From positions 1 through 6,580 of the forward strand of contig JAAXUD010000167.1 in assembly GCA_013336205.1 (NCBI GenBank): a stretch of DNA of 6,580 bases, read 5' to 3'. The notes beneath the pieces are model-generated. The model had not been told where the DNA came from. It was given only the letters and a program-made list of their open reading frames with translations, and searched no databases. Within the stretch, counting starts at the first letter, position 1, and every line of letters starts with the position of its first letter. The translations under genes were made by a program, and so were the position numbers. Positions 1 through 6,580 of this stretch are shown here, piece after piece. This DNA comes from Lentimicrobium sp. (GTDB lineage Bacteria; Bacteroidota; Bacteroidia; Bacteroidales; Lentimicrobiaceae).

Positions 1-1815
1 ATAATCCTGCTCCATATATTGCTTAATCCGGAGATTGCCGATGCCGCTCCGCTGGTGCGAAGCCATTACTTCTGATTCAATATTCCAGTCGGCAGGTATC
101 GTATATTTTTTAACACTGTTGAATTCCGGGAATGACTGAAACCCATATTCGCTCATGAAGCGGGCCTTGTATTTCCGGAAATCGCTGAACGGATGCTGAC
201 CATGCCAGACACCCCAGTAATGCATATCCCCTGAATTGTTGTCATAACCAGCCAGTTTATCCATCCCTGCAGAAGGAGAAGAATGCCAGTAAGGCTGTTT
301 GTTGGTATTGGCAGCAACCACCTCCGGAAGAATATGGTGAAAAATGGTATCATAAGCTTTCCAGATTATTTCACGCTGTGCCGGATCATAAACCTGTTTC
401 CAGCCCCAGCCCCGGTCTTCGTGACCCTGGGCCCAGGCAGTCTCCATCTCGTTATTGCCGCACCAAAGAGCAATACAGGCATGATTGCGCAAACGCTTTA
501 CATTATCTTCAGCTTCCTGTCTTATACTGTTCAGGAAAGTATCGTCGCCCGGATACATGCTGCAGGCAAACATAAAATCCTGCCAAACCATGATGCCGTA
601 TTTATCGCAAAGGTCATAAAACAAATCACTTTCATAAACACCCCCGCCCCATACACGCAGCATGTTCATGTTGGCTTCGGCTGCTGATTTTACAATAAAT
701 TCATAGGTTTCAGGTTTCACGCGGGTCAGAAAAACATCGTTCGGGATATAGTTGGCGCCCTTGGCGAAAACCGGCCGACCATTCACTTCGAAATAAAAGC
801 TCTCCCCCCCTCCTTTTACATCGGGCTTTCTCACTAGTTTAATGGTACGCAACCCAATGGTTGCTGATTTACTATCGATCACTTTTCCGGAAGCGGAAAG
901 GGTTGCTGTAATCTTATAAAGTGGCTGCTCACCCAATCCATTGGGCCACCATAGTTCAGGTGAAGGAATGCTCAGGCTGACTTTCTGTTTGCTGACTCCT
1001 GCCGCTGATTTAATCTCAGCAGCCGTAAACTGCTTTCCACCGACCAGCAATGAAAGGGTATAATCGCCGGCTACCGAAGTTTCCAGTTCAATTTCAGCAG
1101 TTATTGCTGCAACTTTGGAATTAATACTTTGCTGAATCAGCTGCATATCTTTTATGCGGGCATTGTCCCACGATTCAAGGTAAACCGGCCGCCAGATGCC
1201 GGAAGTCACCAGCCTGGGGCCCCAATCCCAGCCGAAATGGTAGCCGGCCTTCCGGGAAAAAATACTAACCTGGTTTTTGCCCATCCCTCCAACTTCTGAC
1301 TGATCGTTTGAAGCAGGCAGAGGGAAACCAAAGATTTCCTGCTTTTGCATTCCTTTTAAAACCGGAGAAGTAAAATATATACGGATCTCATTCTGACCTT
1401 GCCGCAGGTGTTTTTTGACATCAACAGTCCAGGTAATAAACATGTTATCGGCCATAAGCAACTTAACATCATTTACATAAACATCGGCCCAGGTATCGAG
1501 TCCTTCAAAAACCAGCCTGATATTTTGCCTGTTCAGTTCCGCGCTGCTTACATTGAAAGTTGTTTTGTACTCCCAGTCAACTTTATCAATCCACTGAACA
1601 CCGCGCTCATTCAGTCTATAATAGGGATCTTCGATCTTTCCGGCAGCCATCAGGTCGGTATGAACAGTTCCGGGAACAGAAGCCGGCATCCATTCGTTCG
1701 TGGCAGACTGTCGGAATTGCCAGTTGGTATTTATACTTTTTTGCATCGGCTCAGTTTGCGCAAATAAAACCATCACCGGAACCAGAAGAACTAAAAATAG
1801 AAAGGCTTTTTTCAT
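1..1815 (-). CDS. GH2 beta-mannosidase, secreted; N-terminal 605 codons, C-terminus off the left edge
   Basis: Probable exo-acting beta-mannosidase that removes terminal beta-D-mannose from the non-reducing end of manno-oligosaccharides, by a retaining mechanism, in the periplasm. The start ATG (1813-1815) is followed by MKKAF, a hydrophobic run and LFA|Q, a type I signal peptide cleaved near residue 19. There is no lipobox Cys. Visible domains are an N-terminal jelly roll (about 24-200, with VPGTVHTDL and GWDWGP at 195-200), an Ig-like domain (about 205-315, with LWWPNGLG near 288-295) and a TIM barrel from about 330 (RVWGGG at 387-392). The catalytic pair is present: acid/base E456 in WCGNNE and nucleophile E556 in SEYG. 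WCGNNE, SEYGFQSFP and RKAGYHFGWDWGP are typical of GH2 beta-mannosidases rather than beta-galactosidases. The frame is open to base 1. Family members are usually about 850 residues, so roughly 250 residues (the last beta domains) are missing. A GH2 exo-glucosaminidase-like activity is less likely. It diverges from the HTCS gene. Confidence 0.93.
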   Translation of the reverse strand, partial: MKKAFLFLVLLVPVMVLFAQTEPMQKSINTNWQFRQSATNEWMPASVPGTVHTDLMAAGKIEDPYYRLNERGVQWIDKVDWEYKTTFNVSSAELNRQNIRLVFEGLDTWADVYVNDVKLLMADNMFITWTVDVKKHLRQGQNEIRIYFTSPVLKGMQKQEIFGFPLPASNDQSEVGGMGKNQVSIFSRKAGYHFGWDWGPRLVTSGIWRPVYLESWDNARIKDMQLIQQSINSKVAAITAEIELETSVAGDYTLSLLVGGKQFTAAEIKSAAGVSKQKVSLSIPSPELWWPNGLGEQPLYKITATLSASGKVIDSKSATIGLRTIKLVRKPDVKGGGESFYFEVNGRPVFAKGANYIPNDVFLTRVKPETYEFIVKSAAEANMNMLRVWGGGVYESDLFYDLCDKYGIMVWQDFMFACSMYPGDDTFLNSIRQEAEDNVKRLRNHACIALWCGNNEMETAWAQGHEDRGWGWKQVYDPAQREIIWKAYDTIFHHILPEVVAANTNKQPYWHSSPSAGMDKLAGYDNNSGDMHYWGVWHGQHPFSDFRKYKARFMSEYGFQSFPEFNSVKKYTIPADWNIESEVMASHQRSGIGNLRIKQYMEQDY

Positions 1816-2098
1816 TGATGATATTAATTGTATAAAGCAATGTTAACCGGTACGAATTTAACAACAAAACAGCCAGAAAGTGTCTAAAAAGGGATTTTTA
1901 ACGACCAATACAACAACTGAATTTGAACCAAAATACAATGACATATATTACAAATAAAGTCACTAATCTGATATCCAGAGAATTAAATCTAACCAAATAT
2001 AAATATAACTTTAAAAAAAGAACAACATTTTCATTAAAAAAGAGCCTGTGTAATCAATTGAATATTATTTTAGGCCTCGCAAACATGAGCGCCTTATT
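1816..2098. other. Divergent intergenic region between beta-mannosidase and HTCS genes
   Basis: This 283-bp, strongly AT-rich stretch separates two divergent starts and must carry both promoters and probably regulator binding sites. A 66-codon plus-strand frame at 1923-2123 runs through it. It is low-complexity, rich in N, T and K, and runs into the HTCS start in another frame, so I read it as spurious. A small perfect inverted repeat (TAAAAA-ggga-TTTTTA, 1885-1900) is visible, but its arms are only A/T and too short to interpret. No convincing Shine-Dalgarno sequence precedes either ATG, as is usual in Bacteroidota. I see no tRNA, riboswitch or long repeat here. Confidence 0.7.
1994..2025 (-). 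promoter_or_regulatory. Candidate Bacteroidetes sigma-ABfr-type promoter for the beta-mannosidase gene
   Basis: Read on the minus strand, TATATTTG (2001 down to 1994) matches the Bacteroidetes -7 consensus TAnnTTTG exactly. A TTG (2025 down to 2023) lies 21 bases upstream and fits the -33 element at the usual 19-21-base spacing. Transcription would begin near 1987 and give a leader of about 170 bases before the ATG at 1815. The DNA is very AT-rich, so an exact -7 match can arise by chance, and a more proximal promoter cannot be excluded (the near-match TAAATTCG lies only about 30 bases from the ATG). Confidence 0.3.
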
Positions 2099-5000
2099 AT
2101 GTGTCGGTTATTCCTGGTTTTAGTATTACATTTTTTTTCAGCCAGAGGCATACTCAGGGCAATATTACTCCTTGTTATACTATTGAATATAAGCAATATA
2201 CAAAGCCAAAACCAACATATTGAACTGATTCCGGCTGCTAAATCGACAAATCTCCCTGAAATCGATATCAACTGCCTGGTTCAGGATAGTGCCGGGTTTT
2301 TATGGATCGGCACCTGGAAAGGCTTATTCAGGTACGATGGCCGGAAAGTTGTCAATTTCTCCCAGCAGTTCAGCAGCAAAATAGGAAGAAAAATATCCGC
2401 CCTATATCTTGATAACGAAGGGAAGCTGTGGATTGGCACTTACAGCGAAGGCCTTTTTATCTATAACCCTAAAAATCAGCAAATCATTTCCTATGAATCC
2501 ATCAATAATATTAAAACGGGAAATATTATTAACATTTCGGGAGGGAGCGATAATAAAGTGTTTGTAGCTTGTTATGAAGGTGTTTTTACTTTCGATTTAT
2601 CAAAAGCGAAATTTGATCCCCAAACACTGGTCTATGCTGAATCGGGGAATAGTTACAGGTTAACCATGGCCTTCGAGGATTCAAAAGGGAGTCTGTGGAT
2701 AGGATCAGATCAGGGATTATTACGATATAACCGAATTACAAAAAAAATTGAAAACACTTCTTTTTTAAAAGGCATTTATATCCACAAAATACAGGAACTT
2801 GCCAATGGGTGGATCGCTGTTTCAAGCATTAAAGGAACTGACATGTTTGATGAGATCAATGGTGAAATCATGTCGATGAATTCAAATCCGATTGCATCAA
2901 ATATTTCAGTTGAAAAAGGAGAATCCTATGCCTGTCTTATTCCAAAATCGCAGCCTGATCAGCTTTGGATTGGACTTCCCAGTGGATTGATGATTGTGGA
3001 TATAATAAGCGGCTCTATCATTTCCAGGCCTGCATTCAATGCAGGAAAGGAGAATATAAGTTTCAGGGTTGAATCTCTGTTTGAAGATCGGCAGGGCATT
3101 ATCTGGGTGGGTACGAACAACGGCCTGTACAAATATGATCCCAACCACAAACCATTTAATGTCAGGACATTAGGCGAGAATACTTTGGGTGTTGTTTCGC
3201 TGGCTCCATCCGGAAAAAATTCCTTTTGGGCGGGTACAACAGGAAAAGGAGTTTACCTGATTGAACTGGGCAATAATGGACAACCCATTGCTAATCGCAG
3301 ACTTTTAATCAACAAAGATATTCATAACAGCCCCCTGAAAAATGACATATTCAGTATGGCCAGCGGTTTCAATGGGGATATCTGGATCAGCACCAAGGGG
3401 AGTGGTATTGTACATGTTAAAAAATATGCTGTCTCCGGAAACGATGTGATCGCATTGGCAACTGAAGAATACAATGAAGCAAATGGCCTGGCCGACAACC
3501 ATGTAATGACATTGTACCGCGACAGTAGAGGTATATTATGGGGTGGTTGCTGGTCGAACGGACTAATCTGTTATTCTGAAGAAACAAAAATGTTTATGAA
3601 GCTTAAAGGCAATCTCGCCAGGGAGCTGAAGAAATATCCGATTGTGAAAATTATTGAATCAGGCCCTAACCGATATTACCTTGGTACCAGGGGAAACGGC
3701 ATGATACAGATTGAAACCAACAGTGCCCGCGATTCAATTGTAAAAATGGATAAATTCCTTAACAAGCCCGGCGATTCAACGAGTATCTGTAACAATTTTA
3801 TTTCCGATTTTGTTATTATGCCGGGCAATAACTTATGGATTGCAACTGAGGATGGCATTTCGATTCTGAAAGCATCGGATAATAAATTTACAAACATTGG
3901 CCCCCAGAACGGCTTACAAAGTGCGGTAGTACAATCTATTATAGCAGTCTCCTCTGACGAATTATGGGCCGCCACGGAGAACGGGCTTAGTAAGATTATC
4001 CTTAGAAATGGCATGCCGGAGCAGATACGTAATTATAACCATTTCGACGGCCTTGAAATATCATTTTTCAACACCAGCTGTTCAATGAAAAGTGGAAACG
4101 GATGGTTGTACCTGGGCGGAAAGGAAGGTATCTGTTATTTTAATCCCTTGCAGATCACCGATTCAAAATCATCTCCTTCAGTAGTGATTACGCAAATAAG
4201 TCTCTTTAATGAAGTGCTGGTTGCAGGGCAGGAATATGAAGGACTGCAGATACTTAAATATTCCTCCTGGAATTTGAATTCCATTAAACTCAGATATTTC
4301 CAGAATACGCTCTCTTTTTCGTTTTCCGGAATGGACTTCAGTGCCCCTGAAAAAATATCATATGCCTATCAAATGGAGGGTATTGACAAAAACTGGATCT
4401 ATACTTCCACTCCCGAATGTTATTATCCACGTTTAAAACATGGTAAATATACCCTGAAAGTAAAATGTTCAAACAGTGATGGCATCTGGAATGATGAAAT
4501 AACTACGCTCGAAATAAAGATACTTCCCCCCTGGTGGTATTCAGGATATGCGTATGCTGTTTACTTCCTGCTTTTTCTTGTAATCCTGTATTTTTCATAC
4601 CGGCTGATCACCTACCGGCAGCGGCTCACCATCAAACAGATGGAGCAGCAGCAGGAGATTGAAATGTACGATATGCGCATGCGTTTTTATACCAATATTT
4701 CACACGAATTCCGCACTCCGCTTACCCTGATTATGGGCCTGACAGGCCGTTTACGCATAAATGACGATCCGGAGAAACGTGCTGATTTTTACGAAAAAAT
4801 TGACCGGAATTCCAAAATATTACTCAGGCTCATTACCGATCTGATGGATCTTCGCAAAATAGAAAAGGAAGAAATCAGGTTAAGGCGCGATTCGATTAAT
4901 CCATCCCAGTTTTTCAGGCAATCTTGCGAAAGCTTCGTAGATCTGTTTTCGACAAAAGGACTGGAATTTAAGTATACAGATAAAATTGCCGGAAAGGATG

Positions 5001-6334
5001 TCTTTATATCGGGCGACCCGGTCAGACTGGAATCAATTGTTTATAATCTGCTTTCAAATGCATTTAAATACACCAACAAAAACGGCAGTGTAGAAAGTGA
5101 GATAAGTCTGGTGACCAGGCCATTTAACCAGAAATCAATTTTCCAGTTCAGATACCGTACAAAAGAGTCGCGCGAATATCTTGCATTCAAGGTAATTGAT
5201 ACAGGAATTGGAATGACCCGATCGCAGGTCAGGAATATTTTCAATAAATTTCAGGGCAACCCGACTCAGATTTTATCTGAATCATCTTCAACGAGTTATG
5301 GGATAGGATTGTTGTTTACCAAATCACTGATTGAACTTCATCACGGTTTCATTGAAGTTGAAAGCGAAAATAACAAAGGCACAACAGTGAGTGTTTACCT
5401 TCCATGCACTGTTAATGCGGCTAACTTACCAGCAAATGAAATACCGGCCAGTGAAAGTATTCTGTTAAATAGTCCGATACACGTTGCAAATACCCTGAAC
5501 GAAAAAATCAGTCGCAAAGGAGATGAGAAAATTATCCTCGTAATTGACGATAATCAGGAAGTGCGAACCTTACTCAGGGATATACTTTCGCCTGTTTACC
5601 AGATTGCGGAAGCTACCGATGGACTCGAAGGCTGGGAAAAAGCCGCAGAAATAGTTCCTGATCTTATTATCAGTGATATTCTTATGCCAGGGATGGATGG
5701 TAATGTACTATGCGAAAAAATCAAGAGTTCAAATCTTACCAATCATATACCTGTTATATTGCTAACGGCGCTTCCCACCTCTGCCGACCGCATAAAAGGG
5801 CTGAAACATGGTGCTGACTCATACATTCCCAAACCTTTTGAAGCAGAACACCTTCTGGTACGAATAGAAAAGCTGATCAGCTCGCGTAACCTTCTGAAAG
5901 AGAAATACATGAAGGACTTCCTCGTAAAACCAGAAAAGAATACCGAACCCGAGGCAAATCCTTCATCTGAATATATTTCGAAGATTAAAAAATACATCGA
6001 GCAAAACATTACCGAACCCGATTATGATGTGGCTGATCTCTGCCGCGATCTGGGGACAAGCCGGATGCAGTTATACCGCAAACTTAAAGCCATCGTTGGG
6101 TATTCAGCCAACGAACTGATCCGTAAAATCAGGCTGCACAAAGCCGCGGAACTACTCCTGCGCGGTGACCTGAATATTGCCCAGGTTACTTATGAGGTTG
6201 GGTTTAGTGACCTGCAGTATTTCCGTATGTGCTTTAAAGATGAATTTGAACTTACCCCTTCGCAGTATATCAGGGCAAATACCAAAGATGAGGGACAAAC
6301 TGCACAAAAAATTGATCCTTTTGATCAGGAATAA
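2099..6334 (+). CDS. Hybrid two-component system (HTCS) sensor/regulator, 1411 aa
   Basis: Single-protein sensor, kinase and transcription factor that detects a glycan fragment in the periplasm and activates carbohydrate-utilisation genes. Residues 1-40 are a hydrophobic export signal or anchor. Residues about 55-690 carry fourteen propeller-blade signatures of the LWIGT..GL..Y type, from FLWIGTWKGLFRYD (W69) to WLYLGGKEGICYFN (W669), implying two seven-bladed propellers. A Y_Y_Y domain (about 736-809) ends at PPWW; the membrane helix is about 817-837. In the cytoplasm come HisKA with H869 in SHEFRTPL; HATPase_c with N987 in the N box, DTGIG 1034-1038 and GIGL 1068-1071; a receiver with D1150/D1151, phospho-acceptor D1193 in SDILMPGMDG, T1223 and K1245; and an AraC-type double helix-turn-helix (about 1292-1393, ending TPSQYI). 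All key phosphotransfer residues are present and the length is normal for HTCS, so it looks functional. ATG 2099 is the only in-frame ATG before the propeller; an in-frame stop lies at 2051-2053. The divergent beta-mannosidase suggests a mannose-containing ligand (inference). Confidence 0.95.
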   Translation: MCRLFLVLVLHFFSARGILRAILLLVILLNISNIQSQNQHIELIPAAKSTNLPEIDINCLVQDSAGFLWIGTWKGLFRYDGRKVVNFSQQFSSKIGRKISALYLDNEGKLWIGTYSEGLFIYNPKNQQIISYESINNIKTGNIINISGGSDNKVFVACYEGVFTFDLSKAKFDPQTLVYAESGNSYRLTMAFEDSKGSLWIGSDQGLLRYNRITKKIENTSFLKGIYIHKIQELANGWIAVSSIKGTDMFDEINGEIMSMNSNPIASNISVEKGESYACLIPKSQPDQLWIGLPSGLMIVDIISGSIISRPAFNAGKENISFRVESLFEDRQGIIWVGTNNGLYKYDPNHKPFNVRTLGENTLGVVSLAPSGKNSFWAGTTGKGVYLIELGNNGQPIANRRLLINKDIHNSPLKNDIFSMASGFNGDIWISTKGSGIVHVKKYAVSGNDVIALATEEYNEANGLADNHVMTLYRDSRGILWGGCWSNGLICYSEETKMFMKLKGNLARELKKYPIVKIIESGPNRYYLGTRGNGMIQIETNSARDSIVKMDKFLNKPGDSTSICNNFISDFVIMPGNNLWIATEDGISILKASDNKFTNIGPQNGLQSAVVQSIIAVSSDELWAATENGLSKIILRNGMPEQIRNYNHFDGLEISFFNTSCSMKSGNGWLYLGGKEGICYFNPLQITDSKSSPSVVITQISLFNEVLVAGQEYEGLQILKYSSWNLNSIKLRYFQNTLSFSFSGMDFSAPEKISYAYQMEGIDKNWIYTSTPECYYPRLKHGKYTLKVKCSNSDGIWNDEITTLEIKILPPWWYSGYAYAVYFLLFLVILYFSYRLITYRQRLTIKQMEQQQEIEMYDMRMRFYTNISHEFRTPLTLIMGLTGRLRINDDPEKRADFYEKIDRNSKILLRLITDLMDLRKIEKEEIRLRRDSINPSQFFRQSCESFVDLFSTKGLEFKYTDKIAGKDVFISGDPVRLESIVYNLLSNAFKYTNKNGSVESEISLVTRPFNQKSIFQFRYRTKESREYLAFKVIDTGIGMTRSQVRNIFNKFQGNPTQILSESSSTSYGIGLLFTKSLIELHHGFIEVESENNKGTTVSVYLPCTVNAANLPANEIPASESILLNSPIHVANTLNEKISRKGDEKIILVIDDNQEVRTLLRDILSPVYQIAEATDGLEGWEKAAEIVPDLIISDILMPGMDGNVLCEKIKSSNLTNHIPVILLTALPTSADRIKGLKHGADSYIPKPFEAEHLLVRIEKLISSRNLLKEKYMKDFLVKPEKNTEPEANPSSEYISKIKKYIEQNITEPDYDVADLCRDLGTSRMQLYRKLKAIVGYSANELIRKIRLHKAAELLLRGDLNIAQVTYEVGFSDLQYFRMCFKDEFELTPSQYIRANTKDEGQTAQKIDPFDQE

Positions 6335-6411
6335 TTTTTTATCAGCCTTTTTGTGAGACTTGCAATCAAGAACCACTTAAATTGGCTGGCAGGCTGCTGT
6401 TGAGTCAGATT

Positions 6412-6580
6412 TCATTCATCTACCTTACGAACAACTATAAAGTACTGATTCCTTTTTTCTTTACATAGTTTTCCATCCTCCCCGCCGATTAGTTTGACGC
6501 CTGAATTTTTTGAATCAAGCCGGGATCGTTGAATGCTGCTATATTATGTTGGTGATTTATTATACACTGGAATATATTCC
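6412..6580 (-). pseudogene. C-terminal end of an unidentified gene, readable only across a one-base frameshift; possibly a methyltransferase tail
   Basis: On the minus strand, one frame enters from the right edge (6578) and reads protein-like residues NIAAFNDPGLIQK before stopping at TAA 6491-6489. The neighbouring frame takes over at the same place, reads SGVKLIGGEDGKL and then RNQYFIVVRKVDE, and ends at TGA 6414-6412. The switch falls on a run of six T (six A on the coding strand) at 6506-6511. Adding one A there joins the halves as DPGLIQKNSGVKLIGGEDG. Neither half has a plausible start codon of its own, so this is the tail of a gene lying mostly outside the window and convergent with the HTCS. 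The ending (a GV-K-I-GG-DG turn followed by a hydrophobic FIVVRK strand) resembles the C-terminal strand of many class I SAM-dependent methyltransferases. That identification is weak and based on pattern only. The cause may be a true pseudogene, an assembly or sequencing indel in the homopolymer, or coincidence. Confidence 0.4.

Noticed and set aside
283..1835. Plus-strand open frames (283-687, 378-575, 1399-1767, 1560-1835)
   Set aside because: All but the last few bases lie opposite the GH2 beta-mannosidase reading frame, which has clear family motifs throughout. They are antisense shadows.
1918..1925. TGAATTTG on the plus strand as a -7 element for the HTCS gene
   Set aside because: It has one mismatch to TAnnTTTG in a normally conserved position, no TTG at the right distance upstream, and would lie about 170 bases before the ATG.
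2006..2013. TAACTTTA on the plus strand as a -7 element for the HTCS gene
   Set aside because: The final G of the consensus is missing and no -33 TTG/TTTG is found 19-21 bases upstream. The surrounding DNA is nearly all A/T, so near-matches are expected.
1923..2123. 66-codon plus-strand open frame in the divergent intergenic region
   Set aside because: It consists of AT-rich, low-complexity codons, has no ribosome binding site and no recognisable domain, and overlaps the HTCS start out of frame. It most likely reflects the AT-rich DNA.
6335..6411. Bidirectional terminator between the HTCS and the convergent tail
   Set aside because: Only a four-base stem (CTTG-caat-CAAG) and scattered T runs are visible. 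There is no GC-rich hairpin followed by a T tract.
6569..6580. Perfect 12-base palindrome GGAATATATTCC at the right edge
   Set aside because: It is short and mostly A/T, lies within the apparent coding tail, and is cut by the window edge, so any extension cannot be judged.

Overview
The window comes from a member of the Bacteroidota, most likely Bacteroidales or a close relative. The central gene is a full-length one-protein hybrid two-component system (HTCS), an architecture characteristic of glycan-utilisation loci in this phylum. Its divergent neighbour is a secreted GH2 beta-mannosidase. Base composition is moderately AT-rich, the intergenic DNA is strongly AT-rich, and no strong Shine-Dalgarno sequence precedes either start, which also fits the phylum.

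Layout. Positions 1-1815 (minus strand) hold the first 605 codons of a GH2 beta-mannosidase; its C-terminus lies beyond the left edge. Positions 1816-2098 are a 283-bp divergent intergenic region, with one candidate Bacteroidetes-type promoter pointing at the mannosidase. Positions 2099-6334 (plus strand) encode a 1411-residue HTCS: a periplasmic double seven-bladed propeller with a Y_Y_Y domain, one membrane span, a histidine kinase, a receiver and an AraC-type DNA-binding domain. Positions 6335-6411 are a short non-coding gap in which I see no convincing terminator hairpin. Positions 6412-6580 (minus strand) look like the C-terminal end of another gene, convergent with the HTCS, that is readable only if a single-base frameshift is allowed. 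It may be a pseudogene or an indel in the assembly.

How the parts may work together (inference): the HTCS would bind an oligosaccharide in the periplasm and activate nearby catabolic genes. The adjacent beta-mannosidase makes a beta-mannoside (mannan, gluco- or galactomannan, or an N-glycan core) the likely target. No SusC/SusD pair, mobile element, CRISPR array or RNA gene is visible. The window looks like the regulatory edge of a polysaccharide-utilisation locus rather than a new kind of system.
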